Origin: Spinacia oleracea | Lineage: Eukaryota; Streptophyta; Magnoliopsida; Caryophyllales; Amaranthaceae | Assembly: GCF_020520425.1 (NCBI RefSeq) | Contig: NC_079489.1 | Span: 82,528,810-82,592,809, forward strand | Length of the DNA: 64,000 nucleotides | Direction: 5' to 3' | Part shown: piece after piece, positions 50,563 to 60,937 of the stretch | Layout: each line of letters starts with the position of its first letter | How positions within the stretch are numbered: the first letter of the stretch is position 1 | The notes under the pieces: generated by a model | The model's database searches: none | What the model saw: only the letters and a program-made list of their open reading frames with translations | Told to the model about the DNA's origin: nothing | Position numbers and translations under genes: made by a program

Positions 50563-50916
50563 CTCCCTTCGTCTCTTTTTGTTCTTTACGTTTTCCTTTT
50601 TTGTTATTTCAAAATGTTATTTACATTTCTTTTTATATTATCACATAAATGACTTAGTATTGTATCAAAATTTGTGTCCAATTATTATTTTAACCAATTA
50701 AATTCATTGGGTCATTTAATCTCTCACACTTTTTCATTGGGACATTAAAATTTTCTCATTTCCCAATATCAGAATTTTGATAAAAGTGAAAACATTATAA
50801 ATAAACGTAATTTATCTTGTTTAAATTAAAAAATTGAGGAATATCGATGCAAATTAATTAATCGTAAAAACGCGTGAAAAATACGAAACGTAAAGAACAA
50901 AAAGAGACGGAGGGAG
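50563..50916. mobile_element. Stowaway-like MITE
   Basis: The left end CTCCCTTCGTCTCTTTTTGT and the right end (reverse complement) CTCCCTCCGTCTCTTTTTGT continue to about 28 matching bases, with TA on both sides. It is 354 bp. Half-copies of the same family are at 39895-40036 and 52186-52345. Confidence 0.88.
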
Positions 50917-51346
50917 TAAAAGCTAACTCTTAACTACCTCTTATTTAGAGGTTGATTGGGACTACCTCTAAATAAGAGGTAGCTCTTAAAAATAAGAGTG
51001 GGGTGAGCTGGAAGAATGTGGTGTATTTTGGTTGCTTTTTCTATTAAAAATAAAATTAAAAATATTAAAAAACTATATAAGAGGTAGTGTTTAAGAAATA
51101 GTCTATTTCTTAGTGTTTTTGGTAGCTAACTCTTGTTAAGAGATGGTGATGAGGTAAACAAGGAGAAAGATTAAGAGGGGGCAAATTAAGAGTGAATCTA
51201 CAATTGATGCTCTAATAAGGAGGACTCTTATTTTGATAACGTTTAGTCTCTCTCCTATGCCTGGTGACGCTTAGTCTCTCTTCTGTGCCACATAAGCTTC
51301 AACTTTCCATAAGACTCCTCTCCTAAAATTTATGAAAATGGACAAA
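50917..51346. repeat. Palindrome-rich repeat DNA (AAGAGTTA/TAACTCTT motifs)
   Basis: Many short inverted motifs occur, for example TACCTCTTATTTAGAGGT and CTACCTCTAAATAAGAGGTAG. Similar motifs recur to about 52120. It resembles the body of a foldback-type transposon; ends were not defined. Confidence 0.45.
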
Positions 51347-51354
51347 TTCTTACT

Positions 51355-51644
51355 CAATAGCGGAGCCAGGAATTCAACGTTGGGGGGGGCGAGAAATAAA
51401 ATGGAACTAAAAAAATAAGGGGGGGGGGGGCGAGGGGAAAAAATGAAACTAAAAAAAAAAAAGGTACGGTATTAGGTTTCGAACCCTAAACCAAGGAGAA
51501 TACATGAAAATAAACTAGAAATAACCATTGAGGCAAGTAGCATTTAGTGATATATTTTAGTATTTATTACCGTATATAACTGTTCTTAAAAATTGTTGAG
51601 GGGGGGGGGGACCTCCCCCACCCACCCCCCTATCTCCGCCTCTG
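51355..51644. mobile_element. hAT-like MITE with 8-bp target duplication
   Basis: Starts CAATAGCGGAG and ends CTCCGCCTCTG (reverse complement CAGAGGCGGAG), with CA...TG termini. TTCTTACT occurs directly before (51347-51354) and directly after (51645-51652). Inside are long G/C homopolymers (51420-51431, 51599-51610). It sits at the left edge of the next MITE, so it is the younger of the two. Confidence 0.8.
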
Positions 51645-51650
51645 TTCTTA

Positions 51651-51908
51651 CTCCCCTTGTTCTCGAATATTAGTCCCTTCTGGAATCTTGACACTATTCA
51701 CAATTGAAATGAATCTTCTAATTTCTTTCCAATACGTACTTCAAAACATATTCATGTGAGATCTTATTTTGTTCGTCTTAACGTGTAGTTTAATAATATC
51801 AAATTTTTATATTTTTTTAAATACGTATTTGGAGATATTTACATTTAAATATTGAGTTGAAACGAGTTGAAAGGTCAAAACAAGACTAATATTTAAGAAC
51901 GGAGGGAG
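51651..51908. mobile_element. Stowaway-like MITE
   Basis: The left end CTCCCCTTGTTCTCGAATAT and the right end (reverse complement) CTCCCTCCGTTCTTAAATAT are flanked by TA. The hAT-like element inserted into its left border. Confidence 0.85.
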
Positions 51909-52185
51909 TATTATCTTTTACCCTTTTTACCTTTTTTTTTATATTATATTTTTATACAAAAAAATGATGTGGCACTAGCTCTTATATGTAAGACCTAGCT
52001 CTTATTTCAGAAATTTTTCTTACAGTTTCCAAATAAAAGACTCTCATTACACACCTAAGAGCTAACTTTTATTTTTTCTCTCTCCTTAAGAGTCATTTAA
52101 GAGCTCCCACTATTGTTGCTCTAAGTTAGAATAAAAAAAATTCAAGATTGGTCAATTCACTAGATCCTTATAATTGGATTGTACT

Positions 52186-52345
52186 TCATCTGTCTCTTTT
52201 TATTCTTTACGCATTCTGTTTTGAGTATTTTATTTTAATCTTTACATAACTGCTTCTAATATTCTTTCAAAAACTGTATCAAATGATTATTTTAATCAAT
52301 TTTTTGGAATATTTATCTCTCTTACTTTTTCAATGTCAGATATGG
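52186..52345. mobile_element. Truncated MITE, left half only
   Basis: Starts TACTTCATCTGTCTCTTTTT and follows the left half of the element at 50563-50916, then breaks off at about 52345. Confidence 0.6.
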
Positions 52346-52379
52346 AAAAAATCAAACAAATTCAGACCAACTAGCCTTA

Positions 52380-52740
52380 GACATGCACATGAACAAAAAC
52401 TCGAAAAAACCTCCAACATTTCAGATATTATCAGATCATGCACTATTAATTCAAACAAATTCACAAAATTAACCAAATATGGCAGATTAAACAAGGAAAA
52501 AAACCGAAAAAATCAAAAATATTCAAATCAACTCAAATCAGACATGCACGTGAACAAAAAAAGGAAAAAATCAAAAAATTTCAAATCAACTCAAATCAGA
52601 CATGCACATGAACAAAAAATCGAAATAAACAAAAAAAAATTAGATCAACTCAAATCCGACATGCACATGAACAAAAAATCGGAAAAAACTCAAAAAAATT
52701 CGGATCAACTCAAATCAGACATGCAATGAACAAAAAATCA
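52380..52740. repeat. ~59-bp tandem repeats next to the small-gene exon
   Basis: TCAGACATGCACATGAACAA or close variants occur near 52377, 52536, 52596, 52655 and 52714, with the last four spaced about 59 bases. A further partial copy is at about 52886. If the minus-strand exon at 52960 is real, the array lies in its first intron. Confidence 0.75.
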
Positions 52741-52959
52741 AAACGACTCAAAACAACATTTTTTATTTTCAGATTTTATCCGATCTGCAAGAATTAATCC
52801 CAGAAAATCTCAAAAAAAAATCCAAATAATTCACATTAAATACCTAAAATCAAAAAAATATCTAAAAAATCCAAATCAGCCAAAAAAAGACATGCACATG
52901 GACAAGAACCCTAATTCCCTTATAAATCCCAGAAAATTTAAAAAACGACGAATCTATAC

Positions 52960-53265
52960 CTCATCTTGTTCTTCTTGGCCAAAGAATCGCAGATCCGCAG
53001 GTGTGGGACACCAGTCGTCATACTTCGACTCCACCACTTCACCAGCCTCCACATCCCCCTTTTCAAACCAAGCTTTCAAATAATTTCGAGTACTCGTATT
53101 GTCTTTCTGGGCCATCATCTGGTTATACAAAAACTCGCCAGAATACGAGTGCTCGTTGTTGGGACAATTGCAATTCGACCCCCAATCACAGTTAGGATTA
53201 GGAATGTGTTTCCCAGAAGTACCCATCAAAGAGCTCGCAAGAGATTTAGAAGAAGAGGAACCCAT
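52960..53265 (-). CDS. Hypothetical protein, probable first exon of an unrecognised gene
   Basis: On the minus strand 102 codons begin MGSSSSKSLASSLMGTSGKH, contain a Cys-rich stretch (NCDWGSNCNCPNNEHSYSG) and an acidic end (LRFFGQEEQDE). They stop at a plausible splice donor, GAG|GTATAG, whose in-frame TAG would otherwise end the protein one residue later. The N-terminal Gly2-Ser pattern would suit N-myristoylation. Upstream, about 250 bases look like a plant leader (CTCTCTCTCTCTTC, AAACCCTAAAATTC). No matching second exon was found to the left, where the DNA turns into repeats and MITEs. It is either a gene with a far exon, a 103-residue single-exon gene, or a truncated copy. Confidence 0.5.
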
Positions 53266-53759
53266 GAAAAAAAATCAAGAAGCCCTAAAAAATCTCCGGC
53301 TATTTTTCCTCGAATTTATCGAGAAAATATCAACCACCAACGAGGATTTGGGACGAATTAGGGGGAAAAATATAGGGGATCTGATCGGAATGTAATTCCA
53401 TTGAGATGTGAGAAAATTTGACCGAAAAAGTTAAGATCTAAGAGATCTCAAGAGAAACAGCGAAGAACAGAGGCTTTGAATTTTAGGGTTTCTTAAGAAA
53501 CATAGAGTTTTTGAAGAGAGAGAGAGAGAATTCCGAAAGGTGAGGTGAGAAAATGAGGAGAGAGGCGTGAAAGGGATGGGGTTAAATGGGGTGGGGAAGT
53601 GGGGTTATAGGGAAGGGAAATGAAATAAATAATAGGGTTGAGAAATTTAGGTGGGAATTTGGGTTGAATCTTTAGTATTTTGGTAAATATAAGGGGATAT
53701 AAGGGTCTTTTAGGGAAAAAAATGTTAAAAACAGTATAGATTCCAACTGGGGAGAACAT

Positions 53760-54530
53760 TTAGGAATGGCCGAAATGAAAATGGAGAGAACATTTAGGAA
53801 CAGAGGGAGTATGATAAATCATACAACACCATATTATACTAGGAAAAAAAAAAAGATCAGACCATAGAGAACAAAGCTCACCTTCATAAAGATAGCGACA
53901 CCTTTGGGACACTGACGTACATATCTCCTCCAAAATGTTCAACCCCTGCTTATACATATAGATATCATATTATGTACCAGTATATCACGTTACAATATGA
54001 ATTCAACTAATTTTACCTTTAATAGGACTCGATCCTTGTATCATTGTTCACCAGAAAGTAGATCTTTATATCACCAAAACATAATGTTTCATGTAACAAT
54101 TAACCTCTGAACTGCAATTGCATTTCATTGTTATACGGAGTAATTGTAATTTAATTTTATACATATACATACCCTAATTTATTTAGTGCAATATATTATT
54201 TAATTATTATTTTCAGCTTTTAAATAAATAACGGGGTCCTTTAAACCCCTTTAGCACCATACAAGTCCGCCCCTATATTTGACCACAAAATTTTTAAACC
54301 ATTTCTAAGAATAATAAAAGTGTTCCCGTAGTAACACTCACACAAGCTCCAATTTAGAGTTTTTCCTTCTCATCTTTCCTAAAGACTAATTTGGACTTCT
54401 AACTAATATTGTTTCTCTCCTAAAAGGTGTTCTCTATTTCATAAACTCTTCCTGGCCAAATAGGGTGTAATTAATTGTTGATTAGGAGCATTATCAAAGC
54501 GGAGTTTTAGGAAGTTTATTTTAACAACCA
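53760..54530. other. Intergenic AT-rich DNA
   Basis: Holds an isolated Stowaway-like right end (AACAGAGGGAGTA near 53800-53812) and otherwise nothing recognisable. Confidence 0.45.
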
Positions 54531-54533
54531 TTA

Positions 54534-55868
54534 AGGGTGTGTTCTTTTCAACTTATAGTACCTTAAATTATATGGACTTATCTGAATTAAACGTAACTAA
54601 ACTTATCTGAACTTATAAGACTTTATTTAACTTATAGGATTTTATAGGACCTTATTTACCTTATATAACCTTATAAGACATTATAGGATCTTATAAGACC
54701 TTATAAAACCTTATTAAATATTATTAGACTTTATTTTAAGTTTCTTAGATTATTACTAATCTTTTAACCATTAGAATATTGATAATAGTTGATTGCAAAT
54801 ATTAATAAATATAAATTAATAGAGTAATTATTATTTAGTTCTTATATTAATAATTACACTACAAGAAATTGTACTATTAACGACGGGAATCCCGTCGCGA
54901 AAGGCCAATAATTGTTGATTAACGACGGGATTTCCTGTCGCGAACCCGTCATAAAAGGAGGCCGTCGTTAATAGAAATCCCGTCGTAAACCCGTTGTAAA
55001 CCCGTCGTAAAAGACATTTGCGACGGTTATTCCCGTCATTGTTTGGTTGTTAGCCCCGTCGCAAAAGGCTTTTGCGACGGGATTTTTGACCCGTCGTAAT
55101 TAGGTTGTCGTAAAAGATACAAATTCTTGTAGTGTTATATTTTAATGTTATTATTAATAATATAAATTATTACTCTGTAACAATTATCTAAAATTTATAA
55201 AAACCAAGTACGAATTTGACCGATTTGTTAATTTTTTTTTTGATTAACTCTTTAATAAACCTCTTTATACTCTGTAATGGAACTTTATCACGGGGAGGAA
55301 AACACTATTTGGTACTCTCTACAAGTATTTCACTTAATATATTGATGTAAATAAGTAATATTATGTTTATTGGAAGTTATTGATTTCAATTAATGCATTG
55401 ATGTAAAAAAGTAATATTATGATTATTTGAGTCTCATAAAAAAAAAAACCCCGTCCATTGATTTGTGATATATACGTAATTTTAAAGTCTATTAATTTTT
55501 TCTCTTATAATTATACTGATAGTAATTAATAATAACATATTAATTAATACTTACTTATCATTGGTAATTATTATCGTCAATTAGTAACCACAAATAATTT
55601 TAATATAATAATATAAATATGATTATTTAATATAACAACGTAAATGATCTTAATATTACATATTTTATTTAAGACCTTAATAGAACTTATAGGACCTTAA
55701 AACTTATAGGACCTTATTGACACTTATATGAACTTATAGGACCTTATTTAACTTATAGGACCTTATTTAACTTATAGGACCTTATTTAACTTATTAGAAC
55801 TTATCCGAACTTATTCTGAACTTATAGGACCCGAAAATAAGTGCCTATAAGTTGAAAAGAACATGGCT
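54534..55868. mobile_element. Harbinger-like TIR element with nested CACTA MITE
   Basis: The left end AGGGTGTGTTCTTTTCAACT and the right end (reverse complement) AGCCATGTTCTTTTCAACT both run on into TATAG. TTA flanks the left end and TTA/TAA the right, suggesting the TTA target of PIF/Harbinger elements. Both ends carry many AACTTATAGGACCTTATTTA-type repeats (54590-54740 and 55670-55830). There is no transposase. Confidence 0.6.
54857..55134. mobile_element. CACTA MITE nested in the Harbinger-like element
   Basis: Starts CACTACAAGAAATTGTA and ends TACAAATTCTTGTAGTG. The 3-bp duplication TTA is present on both sides (54854-54856, 55135-55137). Inside, GACGGG/CCCGTC motifs recur in both orientations as subterminal repeats. 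It is 278 bp. Confidence 0.9.
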
Positions 55869-56040
55869 TAAAAGTTGATTTTGCTACGCTCATTTCTCCG
55901 TATAATACTTCTTTCACAATTTTATGCGTTAATCCCTCCGTATTTTATAAATTGTACATTTTTTTTAAGCGGCCCTATTTTATTAAATGGTGTACTTTCC
56001 AACTTTTATATGCTTTTAAATATATTTACACTAATATAAA

Positions 56041-56121
56041 CCTGGTCCACGCTAACTTAGCATGGACCAGGGCAACGGAGTAATTTGTATGGGCAACATG
56101 TGTAACTGTCACGTGACAGTT
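56041..56121. repeat. Hairpin and perfect G-box palindrome at the edge of a repeat block
   Basis: CCTGGTCCACGCTAA and TTAGCATGGACCAGG (56041-56071) form a 15-bp stem with one mismatch and a one-base centre. AACTGTCACGTGACAGTT (56104-56121) is an 18-base perfect palindrome around CACGTG. Confidence 0.8.
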
Positions 56122-56124
56122 ATT

Positions 56125-58125
56125 TTTTATTTTAAATAGTAACTATATGCGTATTACAGTAACTATGTGTTTTAAAGAGTTACTATGTGTTTTGTAGAGT
56201 TTCAATGCGATTTGTGTCTAGCCCACTTTATATACGTTTTAAACTTTTTTATTTTTCAAAATATCAGATCTACATTTTGTTCATTTCTCTTTCTTTTCTC
56301 TCTCTTTCAGTTCTCTCCCTTCATTTTCTCTATGCTTTTCAAAATTTAGCCCAAATTTCTAGGATTTGTTCGATTTTCTTCATAATTATCTTATAATTCT
56401 TATAATTGGATCTATTAGATGAGGAAAAATTTGAGAAAGTAGTAGATCGATCAAGAAGGAGGTTCGTCGTTGCCGAAACCGAATCGAAGAATTTGCGATC
56501 GTCTACAAATCTTCACAAGAATTTTTAGAGATCACATCTCGGTTTGTTATTTTTTAAAGAATTTTTTAAGTCTATTTTTATTTAAAATTGAAAATATTTG
56601 TTGTTTTGGAGAAATTAATGTTTGTGTTTTACCGAAATATCGTTTTCACTTCGCGAATTCGATCAGTGACTTCACGATTGCAAATAGTAACTATATGAGT
56701 AATACAGTAACTATATGATTAAAGAGGTACTATATAATTTTAAGTGGTTACTGTATGTGTACAATAGTTACTATATTATTTTAATGGTTAATATATGTGT
56801 ACAATAATTATTATTTTGTTAAGTGATTTGAAATGTTTATTGTTTTGTTTAAATTAGGGTTAGTGTTTCACATAGTTAGTATATAAATGATATAGTTACC
56901 TTTAATTTATGTTGCGAAATAGTGTTTTTAATAGTCACTGGAATGTTCGTTGTGTTTATGTTAGTAGTAGTTTTTAGAGTAACTATAGTTTTTAAAAAGT
57001 TACTATAATTTTAAAATAGTAACTATGTGTTTAAAATAGTTACTATATTTTTTAGAAAGTTATTATAAGTTTAAAACAGTAAATATGTGTTTAAGATAGT
57101 TATTATGTTATGAATAGTTTATAGTTTTTGATAAATAATAGTTACTATACGATTACATTATGTACTATGTTATTTAGAGTATGTTTTTTTCCGCTTAATA
57201 GATAGTGACTATATGATTATAATGGTTACTATATGTGTACAATAGTTACTATATTATAATAATAGTCACTATATGTTTTATATAGTTACTATATGTTTTA
57301 TATAGTTACTATATTATTTATATAGTTACTATATGTTTGAAATAAGTCCTATGTTTATTTTATCATGATTTGTTACCATATGTTTATTTTCTTCAATAGT
57401 TACTATATTATTTATATAGTTACTACATGTTTGAATAGGTAGTATGTTTATTTTATCATGATTTGTTACCATATGTTTATTTTCTTCAGTAGTTATTGTA
57501 TGTTTTATATAGTTACTATATGTTTGAAATAGGTATTATGTTAGTTTATTATGTTATGTGCATGTTTTTTATGTTTATTCTATATTTTTAGTGATGTAGT
57601 TACTATATTATGGATCGAGTTACTATATTATTATCACACCAACTATGTCTGCAACTTTTTAACTAAATGACCATCAATAATATTTACAGGTACTATATCT
57701 TGTATTATAGTAACTATAATGTTATTTTTATGTTCGGCCTCTTTGTTGTCCTATATGTTATTAGTAATAAGTGGTACTATGTTATGATCACAATAACTAT
57801 ATGATCATAACAATAACTATATCTGCAACCCTGCTCGTATATGACTATCATTAATATTAAGAGATACTATATCATGTATAATAGTAACTATATGTTTTTA
57901 ATAGTTACTATGTTATCATTATGTTCTTTTTATGTTTTTTCTTGTACTCTATGTTATTAGTAATAAAAGTGACTATATTATTATGACAGTAACTATATGA
58001 CTATAACAATAACAATAACTATATCTGCAATTCTGCGAGTATCTTACCATCATTAATTCTAAGAGTTACTATATGATGCATAATAGAAACTATATGTTTT
58101 ACATAGTTACTATGTTATTTTTTCA
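56125..58125. repeat. 2-kb block of AGTTACTATATG-type motifs
   Basis: Dozens of copies of TAGTTACTATAT and its near-inverse AGTAACTATATG occur at irregular spacing across the block, often next to TTTTATA or TGTGTACAATAG. The block is very AT-rich and non-coding apart from possible short gene-derived bits near 56440-56680. It looks like the body of a repetitive transposon, but ends were not found. Confidence 0.7.
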
Positions 58126-58170
58126 TATTTAAATGTTAAATCATTAACTTAGTTTAAATATTATTGATTC

Positions 58171-58362
58171 AGAAATACAAAGATGATGCACCCAAAATTG
58201 AAGTCGTGCGAAGAATAAATTTTGCAAGGAAAACAAAAGCAAGAGAAAAAGAAAATCTTGACAACGATGGAAACCAAGGACGGATGGTAGAGGAAGGAGA
58301 GGACGTGCTGGTGGAAAAAAGAGACGTGGACGTGTTGAAGGAAACAATGCCCATGGTCCAAG
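58171..58362 (+). pseudogene. Possible exon after the AGTTACTATATG block
   Basis: After a possible acceptor (TTGATTCAG) a frame reads KYKDDAPKIEVVRRINFARK and continues as a highly charged, Lys/Glu-rich peptide to about 58360. An alternative frame gives an Arg/Gly-rich peptide (GRGRRGRAGGKKRRGR). The block is GC-richer than its left neighbour. I do not recognise it; it may be the last exon of a transposon gene or a captured fragment. Confidence 0.25.
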
Positions 58363-58399
58363 TATGCATATAATATTAAGTCTAATAAATGCGGTTCAG

Positions 58400-59733
58400 T
58401 GTTAATTAACAAGTTAATAATTCAGTGAGATCAAGTGAGCTGAATGCCTAGCTAGAGGCCGCTTCAGTTCAAGTGGAATTAATGATATTAATCCACAGCT
58501 TACTCTTGACTGAACCCGTAGGGTCACACAAATAGTATGTAAACGGATCAAGTATTTAATGGCATTAAATACTCCATTATGGATATTCGGAATCGACGGA
58601 TCTTGGTTTCAGTGGGAGCTGAGATCGTCACAAGCAAGAAATGAATACTCCAGAAACGATGATATTACCGGAAACGGAAATATGGATCGTATCGGAAATA
58701 TAAATATTATCCAAGTCGTAAATGTTGCCGGAAACGGAAACATTGTACGTATCGGAAAATATTAATGGAATCGGAAATATTGCCGGAATCGGAAATATTG
58801 CCGGAAACGGAAATATTGTCTGAATCGGAAATATTATCGGAATCGGAAAATAATTCCGGAAACGGAAATATTAAATATTTGTTCGAAACGGAAATTAATT
58901 TCGGAATCGGAAATATTAAATATTGTTCGTATCGGAAATGAATTCCGGAATCGGGAAATTAATCGGAAGCGTATCGTACGAATTAGCATCGGACGAGGCC
59001 TGCCAGACGAAGGCCCAGCACGAAGCCGGGCCATCGCCTAGCAAGCCAGCGCGCCACAACGCACCAACCAAGGCTGCGCCAGGCCCACCGCAAGGCAGGC
59101 CCAGCGCGCGCCAAGGCTGCGGCAGTGTGTGGGCCTCGTGGCAATGGGCTGCGAGTGCTCGCGAGCTGCGCGCGCGCATGGCGCCCCTCGTGGGCTGCTG
59201 TGCGTGCGTGTGTGTGTTTGTGTTCATATACGAATCCTAAAGCTCTCAGGATTCGATATATGATTAAATTCCTAATCCTAAAATGATAAATTAATTAAAT
59301 AAGAGTTCTACTAGGAATCTAGTTTAATTAATTCGTATCCTAGTAGGATTTCAGTTCCTTTTCCATACCTCTATAAATAGGATCCTAGGGTCATAATTTA
59401 TAGATACAATTGAAGTATTCTAAAGGTAAGATTTTGAAGAAAAATCAGCCATACACTTGCACCTAATAGCCGAAGTTCCTAAGCTACCTTAAGGGCGATT
59501 CTAGTTGGTCAAGCTTAAGGCGGATCCGGACGTGCTGTGGACTATCTACGTAGGGACGACATTTGGAGTCCTAAAGACTTGTTCTTGTTCGGTTAGGGCG
59601 CAGCTAGGGAGGGCACGCAACAAAGTGTATGCATCTAAACTATACTAAATGATTATGTGTAAATAATATGTTTTCCTGGCTTTATGGTTTTTCTGCATGA
59701 TTTATGTTTTGTCATATGAATCATAACCTAACA
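58400..59733 (+). repeat. 5' LTR of the second retrotransposon
   Basis: 1,334 bp, TG...CA termini. It includes a tract of CGGAAATATTGCCGGAA-type repeats (58670-58960) and a GC-rich block (58985-59215) ending in a GTGTGTGT run. A TATA-like CTCTATAAATAG at about 59371 could be the promoter, placing transcription start about 30 bases on. Confidence 0.7.
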
Positions 59734-59734
59734 G

Positions 59735-59748
59735 TGGTATCAGGAGCC
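59735..59748 (+). other. Primer-binding site (initiator tRNA-Met)
   Basis: TGGTATCAGGAGCC begins one base after the LTR end. It matches the usual TGGTATCAGAGCC with one extra G. Confidence 0.8.
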
Positions 59749-60479
59749 TCTTATTATTTTCATAATCTAAATTGCATGAACATGGTTAAATTTTACAAAT
59801 TTGCAAGGAATTAAAAAGGGGTGATTAATTTTCGTAATTGTTAATTAATTGCAAATTGCGTTTATTTAATTATATGTACGCAGTTTTTCGGCAGTTTCTT
59901 CGTTACTCATCCAAATCGAGTGATTTTTGTGTCAATTCTGCATGTAAAAGGCATTCTAAAAGTTTGACAAAAGTTGTATTTTTCGGCCGAACCCAGAATT
60001 CCCAAATTCGAAGCCTAACTATGACTTATCGGAGGTTTTAGTTTTTCGAACGCAAAAGTTTGTAAATTTAAGATGTTAAATTAAATATCTGCGATTCTTG
60101 TTGATAAATCTTGAATTTTTGATTGACCTACAGTATATGTTTAACAAGTTTGAATGCGTAGCCTTGTTAATTACACAACCTAATTTGTAATTATGATTAA
60201 TTTGTTGAAATTCGAATAATTTAGAATTAATTTGATTTTCATAATTAATTAATAATTTAATTAGGTACCAATGATTAAAAACCACCATAAAAATTGTTAA
60301 TTTGTGTTAAATTTTAAATTTTTATGACCTAGATTTGAATCCATGTTAATCGGAAATTAATTGATTAATAAATTTTCGATTTTCGCCCTAAAATTATGAA
60401 ATTAATATGATTTATTAATTTGTCATTAATTTTGGAAATAAAAGTTTTAATTTTTATGCAATTCGCTCATAAAACTTGC

Positions 60480-60937
60480 ACGCACAAAGCAATGGACGCT
60501 ACGTGTTACCCTTAAGGGGTGTTGTATAGTGCGGGCATGCGACGACGAGCAAGGGAGCTCGTCGCCCATGCGTTACGAATGCAGCGAGCAAGGCGAGTGG
60601 CACGCGAGCACAAGGCAGCAGCCCTGCCTTGCGTCGAGTGCTGCGATGATGCATGGGCGGATGAGCGAAGAAGCAAGGCGAGCGAGCATGGCAGGCGCGC
60701 GCGGTCAGGGAGGGGTGCCTCGCAGCACGAGCGCTGCCTCGCCCAGCCTCGCCAAGCAACTGCTGCGCTACGAAGCAACGAGCAATGCTGCGCGCAAGCG
60801 TGGCTCGGCTTGCTGCGTTTGCGCGTGGCAGCTGCTCGAGCCTTGCTGTGCGCTCGTGAAGGGCGATGCTGCCTCGTGGACTCGACGAGGCATGGGCGCA
60901 AGCCCATGGCCTCGTCTTGACCCGATTGATGCGCTTT
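60480..60937. other. GC-rich block in retrotransposon interior
   Basis: A sharp rise in GC over about 460 bp (GCGAGC, GCAGC and CTCG repeats) lies between very AT-rich flanks. Long frames are open in several frames on both strands at once, as expected from composition alone. Confidence 0.75.

Noticed and set aside
52283-52729. Lys/Asn-rich protein with HAHEQK repeats
   Set aside because: It is the 59-bp tandem repeat read on the wrong strand.
58916-59240. Ala-rich proteins on both strands in the LTR
   Set aside because: They come from the GC-rich LTR block, with no conserved motif and opposite-strand overlap.
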